A stretch of 64,000 nucleotides of DNA from Alopecurus myosuroides. Its lineage: Eukaryota > Streptophyta > Magnoliopsida > Poales > Poaceae. This document shows, piece by piece, positions 24,726 to 36,469 of this stretch (positions are counted from its first letter, which is position 1; each line of letters opens with the position of its first letter). The stretch lies in NCBI GenBank assembly GCA_028641055.1, contig CM054060.1, positions 56,384,292 through 56,448,291 of the forward strand, in the 5' to 3' direction. A program made the position numbers and the translations under genes. The notes below the pieces were generated by a model. It made no database searches and had not been told where the DNA came from. It saw only the letters and a program-made list of their open reading frames with translations.

Positions 24726-26205
24726 TGATACGTATCCAACGTATCTATAATTTCTGATGCTCCATGATCATATTTTGCCAATTGGTACTTGTTTTCTCCC
24801 TTATTTATAGCATTTTTATACGTTTTCCGGGACTAGCCTATTAACAAGATGCCAAGTGCCAGTTCCCTGTTTTCTACTGTTTTTTGTTGCAGAAAAGTTG
24901 TTCTGCAAACATTCTCGAAATTGGACCCCACAAAGCCCGAAGTTCCTATTTTCCCCGGAATCATTCAGAACACCGAAGAGGAGTCGAAGACGGACAACAG
25001 GGGGCCACACCATAGGGTGGCGTGCGTCCCCTGGCCGCGCCACCTATAGGTGTGGGGCCCCTGGAGCTCCACCGCCTTTGCCATTTCAACTATTTAAGCC
25101 CCCCGGATGAAAATCCCTTAGAACCTGATAAAAAATCCCCGAAAAGTTCCGCAGCCGCCGTCACCGTCAACCCTAGATCAGGGGGGTTGTGAAGCTATTT
25201 CCGGCACTCTGCCGGAGAGGAGATCATCACCGGAGGCTTCTACATCACCATGCCTGCCTCCGGAGTGATGCGTGAGTAGCTCATCCTTGGACTACGAGTT
25301 CGTAGCTGTAGCTAGATAGTTGTCTTCTCCTTATATGTCTCCATGTTTAGATCTCGTGAGCTGCCTATCATGATCGAGATTGATCTTATGTAAATCTATA
25401 TGCTGTGTTTGCTGAGATCCGATGAATATTGAACTTATGCCAAGTTGATTATAGTCTTTATTTGCATATGCTATTTGTGATCTTGCATGCTTTCCATTGC
25501 TAGTGGTTACTCTGGCCAAGTAGTTGCTAGTGACTCCAAGAGGGAGTATTTATGCTTGATAGTGGGTTCATGCCTCCTTTTCGCCTTGCTCGAGTGACAA
25601 AAACGTGAAGGGGGAGGATGTGATGTTGCCATTAGGAAGAAAACATCGGTGAGAGTGCCCGCGTGCATAATCATTGCTTACATTACACACTTTGTTTAAT
25701 GTAATTATATGTTGCTTGTAACTTTATAACTAAGGGGGATCAGATGATAACCTGAGGGTGGATTATTAGTCATAGATGCAGATGGATGTCGGTCTATGTA
25801 TCTTGTGGTAATGCCCGCACTAAATACCATAGTAATCGTCATGTCATATTGTGCACTACGGTGCAATCTCTATTTGTCAATTGCCCAGCTGTAATTTGGT
25901 GACCCAGCATGCTAACTTTTATGGAGAGACACCACTAGTGAAACTATGAACCCCGGTCCATTTTTCCACACTGTTAAACAAACCACAACAATTTCCTGCT
26001 TTCTTTACTTACTGCAAGCATACACTGTGTTCCACACTATAAGACCGGTGAGATTGACAACCTCACTATATCGCTGGGGTAAAGTATTTTGGTTGTGTTG
26101 TGTGCAGATTTCACGTTGTTGCTGACACCGGTGAAGCGCCAACACCACCGTCAGTGGCATCAACTTTCCGAAGGTCCTCTTTCTCCTATTGGATTGATAA
26201 CACTG
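24726..26205 (+). repeat. 3' LTR of the plus-strand element, 3'-truncated
   Basis: Starts TGATACGTATCCAACG and tracks the 5' LTR to about 26205 (CTATTGGATTGATAACA), where similarity stops roughly 75-80 bp short of the LTR end seen at 19696. The missing end, together with the lost outer part of the minus-strand 5' LTR, indicates a deletion at this junction. Confidence 0.8.
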
Positions 26206-27830
26206 GTAGCACCACCCCTACGTACCGGGAAGACGTACGTGATCGCATTATATTTGGAAAAAAACTCGTGCGTACCGTTGTCACTACCTGATCCACCCCG
26301 CGTGATCGCACCGCATGCACACGCGGTTCCGGTAAAACCAGCGACCCCAACCGCCACCCGATCGAGACCTCGTCCCAACCTTTCCACTCGCCGGAGCATC
26401 ATTATTCATTGGCACTACTCACGTCGTGTATGCGTCAGATCAAATTGACACGATTCGCGGTCTTCATCGATCGTCCATTTGGCAAGCTTAATCAATTGAT
26501 TGGTAGAATCCAATTAATCACCGGAAAGTTGGCAAACACGAGCGCGTCGACCTGTTGGTCTTTCTCGTCGCTTCCAGTAGTTGCGACCGACAGATGACAA
26601 GGCAAGGATACTTTTCCATCTTTTTGGAGAGGATGATAGGTTTCGTTCTTTTTTGAGGGGACGCAAAGGATTGACCTAGCCTACCAAGATGGTAACACGG
26701 CCCATGATGTTCAAATGCCAAACTACTGATGCCTCCAATCCATAAAAAAATATCGCTCACTTAATACAAAATTTGTACTAATTAACTTAATACAAAGGAT
26801 CGGAGGCAGTATTTTCCTCCGAAAAGACTCGGAACGTGTGTGGCCTATCAGAAGCCACGCATGTTGATGCACTGTTGTAAAATAGGCGACAGAATATACT
26901 ACAAAATTGTAAAAAATCATCTTCAAATAAATTGTATTCTAAACGACAAAAGAAATGAAATAGGTGTGGATCTGGGTAATGCATATTTTCAAATCTATAG
27001 ATTTTATTATTTTGTCATTTTTGTGTATCACATATTGTTTTGTATTTCGAATTGAAATTTTGCACGTTTCTGGGATATAACATTGACTGCAACCAGATTT
27101 ATTTTCAGAATTTTTTCAAACTCTTAACTTTTTTTCATATTTTTTTAATTGGCAGGAGCACTTGTGCTCGGGAGCCATAATCACTTTCCGACAAAGTTTC
27201 AAAATGTGAGAGGAGGCTAAGGCGGCCAGCTTTAATATAGGGTAATATGTACATACATGGCACTGGACTCCAATCTGCAACTTGGGTTAAATCATGCACA
27301 AAACATGAACCGGCAAGACTGCTATTCGGATGCTCCACATGTAAACTACAGATATTTAGAGAGGACCAGAAACAATTTTACCATCAGGTCGAAGCTCGTG
27401 TCAGAATTTATCCATTCATACGCATGCATTCAGCCATTCCTTGAAAAGACCAAAACCTCTTTACATAACCTAGCTGAGAACCCAAAGCTCCAGCATCCAG
27501 AACTGCAATAAACAAACTCCTAATCAGGAAAGGGTGCCGTTTGACCGAGTCTATTAGCCTCCGGAAACGCCGCCTATCTTTTCTCAAAACAACATCTTGT
27601 TTTTGTCACGTGCAGCTGTGCAGGTCAGTAGGTCGACGGTGAATCCTATCACTGCTATCAAGTATCAACGCTCAATACCTTGGCCAACTCACCAGCGGCT
27701 CAAATAAAACTGACAGCCTCTTCTTGCTTCCCTCACAACAACTGAACCGATTAACAGATTAGCCAGACAGCAGTCAGTGTTCATGGTTTGAAGGCCAGCT
27801 TCATCCTTCCTTGGTATTTGTCAGAAAATC
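26206..27830. other. Intergenic region upstream of the GRAS gene, with a Stowaway-like remnant
   Basis: From 26206 to 26727 is unassigned sequence with no convincing gene. Positions 26728-26812 (GCCTCCAATCCATAAAAAAA to GGATCGGAGGCAGTA) look like a decayed Stowaway/Mariner MITE with CTCC..GGAG-like arms and an inner TTTGTACTAA near-palindrome. The remaining 1 kb is AT-rich. The part nearest 27830 probably contains the promoter and 5' UTR of the GRAS gene. Confidence 0.4.
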
Positions 27831-27834
27831 AATG

Positions 27835-28220
27835 GTAAGCCTCTCTTCTCTTCATGATTTAACATGCAGCAATACTGATCCTTCACTAGATTGATCGAAT
27901 GGTATTAACACAGTGTGTTGAAGACTACACTTATATATGACTGTCTTCTGCAACACCACTCCATCTCCTCATTTTTGCTGATTAGTGTCTTGACACGTCC
28001 ATTGTATCAGAGACTTTAAGTAAAATTGATGATATATTGCTTATGATATTTTCCATAACCGTGAACTGAAGATCTGCGATACCTATACGTCCCGTTTAAG
28101 TTCTCCAAATTTTCAATGTAATGGTATTAACCTGGGCTTCATATACTAGTGGAATGTTTCATGTATTTCAATTAAATGCTCCTTTTTTGTTCACATACTG
28201 ACTACTGCTTACATTGCAAG
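27835..28220 (+). other. Probable 5' UTR intron of the GRAS gene
   Basis: A strong donor, ATG|GTAAGC, is at 27834/27835. Acceptors CATTGCAAG (ending 28220) or AAGTCAG (ending 28224) lie 50 bp before the start codon, after a T-rich tract at 28178-28190. LISCL-type GRAS genes often have an intronless coding region with an intron in the 5' leader. The transcript itself cannot be confirmed here. Confidence 0.45.
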
Positions 28221-28273
28221 TCAGGGCAATCTGGTGCAAAGTGCAATAAGTCATAGTACAAACATCATATGAT

Positions 28274-30364
28274 ATGGGCACCAGCGACAAGTCCAGCTCG
28301 TTTAATTTTCACGGCACCATGGCAAATACTACTGGGGGAAATGCATATTATTCTCAGGAGCCAAATACCAAGTACAACAATGATTCAGGGTTATTTTTGC
28401 ATCCACCAACCCCTATGAGCTACTACTACTATCCTCCACTACCAGTTGTTTCGAACAAGGATGGGAGCACATCCTCTTCCTGTAAATTTTATGGCCCCCA
28501 ACCCTGCCCATTCAGTGGCAATGAAACATCAGATTGGTGTGTGACGGACTATACTGAGCACCAACAGACCGACTCGGATATAACTCTCAGCTACATAGAA
28601 CAGATGTTGATGCAGGACACTGATGAAAAGGTCAGATCATATGATGGAGAGACTGCCCTTAGAACAATGGAAGAGCCCTTCTATAAACTTCTTGGGTACC
28701 AGCATCAAGTTTTGCCTCAGTTACTAGTACCACTTTGTAGCTGTGATCGACCGGCCGATGGCAACGTCAGCAAGCTTAATGGACAGACATGCAACACATG
28801 CTTTGTAAATGTTATCCCAAGTAATCATCACTCCAGTGGAAACATACATGATCTTCAGGCTCCATGGACTCTGTCCGCCATTGTTGGAGAGGCGAAACAA
28901 TCTCCTCTGGATGCTGAAGACACAATAAAGCATGCATCATTTCAAGTGCAAGGCCGAAAAATTTATCCAAGTATAGAAGATCTTCATTTGCTAGAAGGAA
29001 GGAGAAACAAGCAGTTTGCCATTTTCTCCGATGAGCCAACCCGGAATGAGATGTTTGATAAGGTTCTACTGTGCTCTGAAGATAAGCCAGTGGATGAAGG
29101 TTTTATTTTCCCACGAACCATGGCAGATAAATCGGCCAGGGATTCACAGAATGATCAAGCAAGAATACCAGGCCGGCAGACTACGAGGGGTAAAACACGA
29201 AAGAAGAAAGAGATGGTGGATCTAAGAACTCTTCTTATCCAATGTGCAGAAGCAGTGTCTGTGGACAACCGTAGCTTAGCAAGTGACATACTGAAAAGCA
29301 TAAGACAACATTCTTCACCAAGAGGGGATGATTCCCAGAGGCTAGCGTTTTACCTAGCAGATTGCCTGGAGGTACGATTGTCCGGAAACGGGAGTCAGAT
29401 AAACCACAAGTTCATCTCTACACCAGTGAATGCAACTTATGTTTTAAAGTTAGTCCATCTGTGTTACATAGTATGTCCTTACTTGAGGTCATCATATCAT
29501 TTCTCAAACAAAACTATCCTTGACGTGTCGAAGGGAAAACCGCAAGTGCACATTATTGATTTCGGCATTTGCTTCGGTTTTCAGTGGCCATCACTACTGA
29601 AACAGTTTGCAAATAGAGAAGGTGGGCCACCTAAGCTTCGGATTACAGGTATAGAGCTACCACAGCCAGGTTTCCGGCCAGATGAAATTAACAAGAACAC
29701 ATGGCTACGATTGATTGAATATGCCAACATGTTCAAAGTACCTCTTGAATATCGACAGATCGCATCAAAATGGGAAGCCATCTCCATACCAGATTTGAAC
29801 ATTGATGAAGATGAAGTGCTCGTAGTCAATTGCATAAACCGAATGAAGAATCTTGGTGATGAGACAATATCCATCAATAGCGCCAGGAATAGGGTGCTCA
29901 ATACCATAAGGAACATGAAGCCGAAAGTTTTCATTCATGGAGATGTGAATGGATCTTACAGCACCCCCTTCTTTTTACCACGTTTCAAAGAAGTCATGTA
30001 CCACTACACTTCATTGTTTGATATGCTCGATAAAACTACCCCACGAGATAACGAGACAAGAATGGTCTTAGAAAGGGATATATATAGAAATGCAATTCTC
30101 AATGTCATTGCATGCGAAGGATCAGAAAGGACAGAGAGACCAGAGAATTACAAGAAATGGAAGGTAAGAAGCCTCAGGGCCAGGTTTGAGCAGCTTCCAC
30201 TGAATCCAGCCACTGTGATAGGAATGCAATCTATGGTGAGGCAGATTTATCACAAAGATTATTTCGTCGATGAAGATGATCAATACCTAGTGTTGGGGTG
30301 GAAGGGAAGGATACTCTATGCACTATCCACATGGAAGACAAATGAGTCTCGAGAAGATGATTAA
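28274..30364 (+). CDS. GRAS-family transcription factor, LISCL (scarecrow-like 9/14/33) type
   Basis: Intronless, 696 residues, no frame damage. The N-terminal third is variable and acidic, with the LISCL motif ITLSYIEQMLMQDTDEK and then EEPFYKLLGYQ at residues about 97-140, thought to act as an activation region. A basic KTRKKKE precedes the GRAS domain (about 314-690): leucine-rich region I starts VDLRTLLIQCAEAV; VHIIDFG is at 425-431; the PFYRE-like part includes PFFLPRFKEVMYHY; the later block reads ERDIYRNAILNVIACEG; SAW ends in WKGRILYALSTW near 674-686. Plant GRAS proteins are nuclear regulators of development and stress. A few usually invariant positions differ (for example ICFGFQWP where YGFQWP is usual), suggesting a diverged paralogue. 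The member cannot be named more precisely by eye. Confidence 0.93.
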   Translation: MGTSDKSSSFNFHGTMANTTGGNAYYSQEPNTKYNNDSGLFLHPPTPMSYYYYPPLPVVSNKDGSTSSSCKFYGPQPCPFSGNETSDWCVTDYTEHQQTDSDITLSYIEQMLMQDTDEKVRSYDGETALRTMEEPFYKLLGYQHQVLPQLLVPLCSCDRPADGNVSKLNGQTCNTCFVNVIPSNHHSSGNIHDLQAPWTLSAIVGEAKQSPLDAEDTIKHASFQVQGRKIYPSIEDLHLLEGRRNKQFAIFSDEPTRNEMFDKVLLCSEDKPVDEGFIFPRTMADKSARDSQNDQARIPGRQTTRGKTRKKKEMVDLRTLLIQCAEAVSVDNRSLASDILKSIRQHSSPRGDDSQRLAFYLADCLEVRLSGNGSQINHKFISTPVNATYVLKLVHLCYIVCPYLRSSYHFSNKTILDVSKGKPQVHIIDFGICFGFQWPSLLKQFANREGGPPKLRITGIELPQPGFRPDEINKNTWLRLIEYANMFKVPLEYRQIASKWEAISIPDLNIDEDEVLVVNCINRMKNLGDETISINSARNRVLNTIRNMKPKVFIHGDVNGSYSTPFFLPRFKEVMYHYTSLFDMLDKTTPRDNETRMVLERDIYRNAILNVIACEGSERTERPENYKKWKVRSLRARFEQLPLNPATVIGMQSMVRQIYHKDYFVDEDDQYLVLGWKGRILYALSTWKTNESREDD

Positions 30365-30609
30365 GACTGAAGATATTTTCTGTTGCCCAACAAAAACACA
30401 CGTTTGAAATTTTAATGTACTAATGTATGAGATACTGTCTCAACTCCCAAATGCCTTTGAATTTCTACACTAATTCTTTTGTTAAAAAACTAATTATATT
30501 TAAATGTTTCCGAATCGTCGATGCTTGCAATGATGCTTCGTTCCACCTTCTTTATAAGCTGCAGTTTCAACGACTCCAACTTCTTATCATCAACCCCAGA
30601 AATAGGATA

Positions 30610-31897
30610 CGCTACTACGAACAAACTTCCGGCGAGGCCTCCTGGCCACTGGCGGCGCCGGAAGAGTCGATGGGCGCACGATCGGCGACCCTGTGAGCGG
30701 GGCAGCGCCGCTGGATCAAGGACGCATGGCTGGTGGCGGTTGGCTGCGGTGAGTCCGCGTGCTGGGCTCCCGTGGAGGCGCGTTCGTCCATTGGAGGCCG
30801 GCTGCGGTCAGCACTGGCGGCGCGGCGGGTGGAGGTGGAGGAATCCAGGAGCGATCCAATCCGGGCATGGGCCATGTGGCGGATCTGCTCGTTGGACTGG
30901 GATTCGTGTCCTGGATCTTCCTTGATCTGGGCCTGTGAATTTCAGCCAGGCTGATGGTGCAGATGGGTTGGTTGTGGCTCTCACGCCGGCGTCTCCTGCA
31001 GCTATGGTTGTTTCCCTCCCCCTCCATGTAATGTCGTTGCTGCTGGGAGTAGTCTCGCGTCGTCGGGGGTCGACGGGCGGTGTGGGGACCGCTGGTTCGA
31101 CAACAATAATGGTGGTTTTGACCCTGCTGTTCTTCAAGTGCCAACCCGTCAATACACCAAACAAGCCTCCTCGATTGGGCCACCGCCGAGTTCCATTCTT
31201 CCTCTCGGAGATTTTCGCAGTATTGGCACAAGATGCTACCGGGTATCTAGAGTGGAATCAATGCGGTCATGCACACAGTTTGGGAGAAGCACAAAGCTTC
31301 TTCTTGGTTGGTACCATGGGACATTCTTCATAGATTTTCAGGAAACTAACGGAGATGGAGAAAGGCATGGTGGTTATGTTCGGAAGTTTGTCTTGGTCCA
31401 GAGGTGGCTGTGATGAAGGATGGCGACACATGTTCTTCCTGTGTGTTGACTGCTGGGCACTTGCAACACCAGCCTTGGTGCTCCTTGAGTACCAAGTCGC
31501 GAATTTCAGGGCGAAAGCCTAAGGTCTTGTCTTAATTGGTTGTGCCTGGCAATGGTCTTATTGAAGACATTGTTTGGTGGATTCAGACTTTCTTCAGGGT
31601 GCAAGCTCAACTTTTTTGATCAGACGATGACAATGCTGGTGCTTTGTTTCCTTCTCGGAGGCGTCGTCTTTGGAGAATCTCATTTGCAGTCCAGGTGTTG
31701 TATTCGGTGGTGGTTAGAGTGTTGGTGTAGCATGTGTTCCATCACCACGATGTGGGTCTTTGTTTTATATTTCTCTATTTTTATTTTGTTCTTCGATGTG
31801 TGCATCTGTGTTGTCTTTCGACCACTTGTTGGTGCAGAGGCTGGGTGTAATTGGTACAATTGATATTAATATATCCTCTTTATCTAAAAAAAGAAAC
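30610..31897 (+). mobile_element. Non-LTR retroelement-like sequence with 3' A-rich tail
   Basis: GC-rich, ORF-poor sequence that ends GCAGAGGCTGGGTGTAATTG, then ATATCCTCTTTATC and a run of A residues. This is the 3' end style of grass LINEs. No reverse transcriptase is visible, so it is a non-autonomous or 5'-truncated copy. The 5' boundary is approximate and no target duplication was found. It lies about 250 bp downstream of the GRAS stop, in the same orientation. Confidence 0.5.
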
Positions 31898-32412
31898 AAG
31901 CTGATCGAACTTCTTTTGAAATCTGCACATGTCATCTATCTACCTTCGATGTGATCTTACTAAACAGTTCACTAGGCACTAGCAGCAACATGGCGAAATC
32001 GAGCGGCTACTCTAGCGTTCTTGGCAGCATGCAAGAGGAAGCAATGAGACTAGATCGATAAGCACAGTCACAGAGATAGAGTTCCCACGCATCTATGTGT
32101 GTTAGGTAACAGTCAGTTGAGACTTGAGAGCAGGTTGAAAGAATAAGAGCATGTGTGCTTGCATAATGGCAGCAACAGATGGGGAAGAAATGACATTCTA
32201 CAGATGCTGTTAGGAGAACCCCCCCTTCCGGACCAGAAAACAGCCGCGACGATAGCACGAAAGACAATTATCAAAGATGCAACGTGTAATCACATCACTG
32301 AAAATATGGATTTAAGACCTTGGGCTAGAAATAAAGCATACTAGGATACAGTGATCTACAACTGCCAGACATCAGTATATACAACAACTGAATAAGGTGC
32401 ACCGGGCACAAC
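31898..32412. other. Unassigned sequence downstream of the LINE-like element
   Basis: I see no gene or clear repeat. The open frames are short and overlap on both strands. Confidence 0.3.
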
Positions 32413-32711
32413 TACCCTAAGACTGAGCATCTAAGATTTCGCGACCCCGAAGACCAAAACCAATATAATCTAGGTGAGATCGATCCAGAAGGCCAGGAAG
32501 AACACGATGATACCAGCCAAAATGGTGAGCACAGGTGGGACATCCGGAGCTGTCGTCGCTGGCATTGCTTCGTTTAGGACCGTCAGTGTTGGTAGATTCC
32601 GTGTCTTTTACAACATTGTTGAATTCTCGAACCACCCAGAATTTCGGGCACTCTTACGAAATCGATTTATTATCTATAGATTCTCGAACCAACATTGTTC
32701 AGTCTTAGGGT
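32413..32711 (-). repeat. About 300-bp segment with inverted ends holding a gene-like fragment (copy 1)
   Basis: The ends are inverted: CCCTAAGACTGA at 32413 and TCAGTCTTAGGG at 32700-32711. Within it, on the minus strand, a short frame reads PPVLTILAGIIVFFLAFW and then stops. The same word recurs at 32840-33000. The inverted ends suggest a small transposon that picked up a gene fragment, but the duplication may extend beyond them, so this is tentative. Confidence 0.35.
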
Positions 32712-32828
32712 AGCTCTTCATGTTTACTGTATATACCTTTCGTTGCCTGCTCTTCGGCAGTCCTGGATCATTGCATCCTATGATATTGTTTTCAGATGAA
32801 AGTTCTCAAATAATTGTATGTCATCTTT

Positions 32829-33060
32829 CTAGTCAAAGGCATGATTTGTTATCTCAAACGAAAAGATTTTCGCAGCCCCGAAGACCGGACCAGCAATCCA
32901 GGTGAAGACCGATCCGATCACCCAAAACACCAGGAAGAACACAATGATACCAGCCAAGATGGTAGATGGTGAGGACGTCTGGAGAACTCGAGCTGTCGGT
33001 GCTAGGAGAATCGTCTGGCTCCTCTGTATGGCAATATTGCAAGTGTTGGCACTAACAAGG
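32829..33060 (-). pseudogene. Hydrophobic peptide fragment (copy 2), related to 32440-32600
   Basis: The minus-strand frame gives STILAGIIVFFLVFWVIGS, then VFTWIAGPVFGAAKIF: one predicted membrane-spanning segment of 25-30 residues. The nucleotide sequence aligns with copy 1 over about 150 bp, with a 7-bp loss in copy 1 that truncates its frame. The upstream part of the open frame is antisense to retroelement sequence. I do not recognise the parent gene; both copies look like fragments. Confidence 0.35.
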
Positions 33061-33086
33061 ATCTCAAGAAAGTCTATAGTGTTCTT

Positions 33087-34330
33087 CTTCGCATGTTCCG
33101 ATGCAACATTGCTCCTCAATCTGGCAATGTGGATGCTATCCGGGGTGGACTTGTGAATCTTCGACATCATGCGTTCAAGTCTCACTGTGCTGGAGAAGAC
33201 TGTGTGGGCTACAAGATGGATGTCATGGACTTTATCAAGAAAGAGATTCACCACACTATGACTGATAAGAAGAAGGTGTCAATGTATGCACCTTATGTGA
33301 TGATGCTCATTCTTGACAGGTACCTGGACTTGCCACTGAAACAAGTCATAAGGCTGGTTCAATTCAGATTCCGTGGGTTCATGCCCCTTAGCGTGCAACT
33401 TTTCAGGATAGTGAGGAGGATCCGGATATTGAGGAGTTTGAGGCCGAGGCTCCTAGGTATAGGAGGAAGAATGATGATCCTTCATCTCTCTTTCGAGGGA
33501 AGGAAATGGTGTAAGAAGAGGAGAAAAAGCTCACATGGTTCCAGCACAACATCCTCTGCAGGACCATTGCATTCCATAAGGAGAATCGTGATGCTTACAA
33601 GGAAAGGAGGGAGATAAAGAAGATGCTCGAGAGTCTTCAGGACAATGCAAGCATTGTGCGTACCCCTCCTATTGAGCCGGCCGAGTCATCTCACACTATT
33701 TCATTCAATGACTAGAACAGCTCTGCTTTCCCTTGGGTGACTTCAGTGATATTTCCTCTATTCCTTCCACTTTTTGCAACCCTGGCAAGGCTCCTATGGC
33801 ATAAGATGAAGATAGTGAGGAAGAGTATCATTCTGAGGATGATCAGGAGGATGATGATCAGGAAGAGGATGCTCACGACGAGGAGTCTGATGAGGAGGAG
33901 GATTGATCACTTGGGCTACATGTAGCATCGCTCTTTTCCCTCTTTCTGGTGTCTCAATACCAAAGGGGAGAAGTTGCTCTATTTAGGCCATCTCCGGGGA
34001 TTTCCATGGGTTTTCTCAGAGCACAAGCTTTTCAAACTTGATTTTCCTCTTATAAGCTTGTGTCTCCATTTATCCTTTATTTTGAACTTCTGGTGTTGAA
34101 CTATGTGTTTGTGTATGGTAAGATATACGTTTGTGAGACTATCTATGTGCTATTGTGTTAATCTTTCCTTGTCTTACGTGTCTTAACTTACTTGTGCAAT
34201 TATGTTCGTTGAAATATTTGTTCTTGCACTTGCTATGAGTTTGTAAAATATAGGGGGTGTGTTGATCCTTGTTGATGTGTTCCATTTTTTGGTGCACGCA
34301 TCAAGGGGGAGCATGTTTTTCTTCTATAAA
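33087..34330 (+). pseudogene. Degenerate LTR-retrotransposon coding remnant
   Basis: The plus-strand frame MDVMDFIKKEIHHTMTDKKK followed by VSMYAPYVMMLIL resembles the N-terminal protein of a common grass non-autonomous Gypsy class. After frame changes it continues as EEEKKLTWFQHNILCRTIAF and an Asp/Glu-rich tail (33810-33905). The following TCTCAATACCAAAGGGGAG corresponds to the typical post-gag spacer of these elements. Stops and shifts are frequent. No LTR was identified. From 34331 to 35450 I see nothing I can assign. Confidence 0.5.
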
Positions 34331-35474
34331 AGTAGACATAAAGGAGCATAGCTACTATCCATCAAACAATCGCCTCGGAGGGATACTTGATATTTATTTG
34401 TTTAATCTGAAAAACAACCAAATGAATACAAAAATGTCTTATAAGGATATAAACTTGACAGGCTGAATTAAGTGAATCCATAAAACGTCACCATGTACCT
34501 CATAACCCATCTGCATGAGGACTGGCAGGGTTTAGTTAACAATGGTACTAACTAAAATTTAATATGCATATAATCATTGATTAGTTAAAAATAAAGATTT
34601 TAATTTTGCTCCATGTTCTACAAAGTTGCCTACATGTAACTACCGTTGAACTGAAGTAACTTTGATAATAACTCAGGTTATAAGTAACTACCATTTAAAA
34701 AGGTACATCTGCCTAATTCTTCTGCCTAGACACGGGGAAGGACAACATCAACAAGGTCAAAATTTTGAGCTTTAGAACCTCCTCCGACTATGCATATGCA
34801 TCATATCATGTGATTGCCTACAAAGGAACATAAAAGTATAACAAGTGCTAGTAGTAAATATAATATCACCCCATCTCTGTTCCGAATTGGAGACCTTGTA
34901 CATCACGTGTGGTCGACAACAAAAGAATATATAGTGTGAAATGTAAGGGGCATGTGTGTACCTTTTGACCATGTTTCCATGAGCGTCATTCGTCTTCCTG
35001 TGCCAAGCTGTACCGGATATTCTTTTCTCCTGGCATAATAGACTAGGATGTAGAGTTCAGAAGCTCACAGGAATCCTTAATTCATTCATTAATATGTATT
35101 ATGGAAGGTAGCAATGTCATCCGATGTAGATGATGATGTCATTTGCTTTAGGAGATTCAATTGGGCATGTGTTGAAGAAACTTTAGAAGACAAGATGGCA
35201 AGGCAATGTCAACCGCTGATACTTAACAGTGTTGCAGAACAGTAGGGTAAAGCTGTGTAGGATTGAATTTATTTCACGGACCCATCACCCATCTAAAGTG
35301 TTCCATACGAAATTCAGTAATTTGTTGAACAACATGTTGCGAAACAGTGGCACATTGTTATGATTGTGTTGCTTTTATGTTCCCACGCATATGAAGCTAG
35401 ATTTTATTTTATCACACTCACATGGTGACACTGGTGTAGAAATTAAGTCATGAAAAATTCAAGCAATTCAAACT

Positions 35475-36469
35475 CATGCATAGTCCACAAACTCCTTGGA
35501 AAGAGTGGGTCCCGCTGCAGTCCCCTTTCGCTCGACGCTCTACTAGCCACCCATACTTGGGTAAAATTATTGAAAAAATCATGCGCATGCTATCGCAGAT
35601 CACCACATGTACAGTTAAGAATGGATCCTCCACCCTCTTTTGGCATGATAGATGGCTGCTTCACAAGCCTCTCGTCGACGCCTTTCCCGCGCTTTTCATC
35701 CACCATACCCACCAAAACAACTTAGTTGTGAATGTTCTGCAAAAGGAGGTCGATATGGACCTCTGAAACCGGCTAACCAATGCGGTCGTAGGCCAGCTCG
35801 CTGCTCTCTCTTTGTTGTTGCAGGGTTTTTCGCTATCGGAAGGGACAGACAACAGAGTTCTGATGGACGGATCGCCCTTCTCTACCAGAGGGGCCTATGC
35901 AGCTAGGTGCTCCTGCCTCCATAACTCGACGACAGAAGGTATAGGGACCTCGAGAGTCCCGGGCAAAGTCAAGGTTTTGGCTGGCTGTTTTCCCTGGACC
36001 GTCTAAACACTAGAGCGAACCTTCACCATAACATATCCTTGATCACTCCAGCTGCCCTCGATGCCTCGCTCACTCGGAAGACAAAGATTACTTGTTCTTC
36101 TATTGCCCACGTGCTGCCCTCATTTGGCACACGATTGGGTTTCACACAGCAAGTCTCTCCACCACAGAGATTTGGGATCTACCTAACGATCTACCGCAAT
36201 CCATTTGGAGCTCCATGGCTCTGATCATCCTCTGGAAAATTTGGTACGACAGAAACGCCATGGTTTTTAGGAAAGTGGATCAGCCTTGTAATGTAACAAT
36301 TTCTAACATCATACAGGATCTGACCCTATGGTCTCGCCGCTTTAGATCAACGGAACACAGAAAGGCAGCCGATCCGTGACGTGCCTATCTCTCCCTTTGT
36401 AACATGTAATTCTGGTTTTTGAGTAAAATTCAGGTGGGGTCCCCCCGGTGACATCCTCAAAAAAAAAAA
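35475..36469 (+). mobile_element. 5'-truncated LINE: end of ORF2 (zf-RVT region) with poly(A)
   Basis: The plus-strand frame SPQTPWKEWVPLQSPFARR is followed by VKNGSSTLFWHDRWLLHKPL, the FWHDxW motif preceding the zf-RVT domain of plant LINE reverse transcriptases. After shifts, AALIWHTIGFHTASLS and LWKIWYDRNAMVFRK complete the domain. It ends in CCTC plus eleven A residues at about 36459-36469. TCAAAC occurs at the 5' junction (about 35470) and just after the poly(A), a candidate short target duplication. Multiple frameshifts make it non-functional. Confidence 0.72.

Noticed and set aside
30716..31231. Protein-coding gene downstream of the GRAS gene
   Set aside because: The frames on both strands are low-complexity in a GC-rich stretch that ends as a LINE-type 3' tail; no domain is visible.
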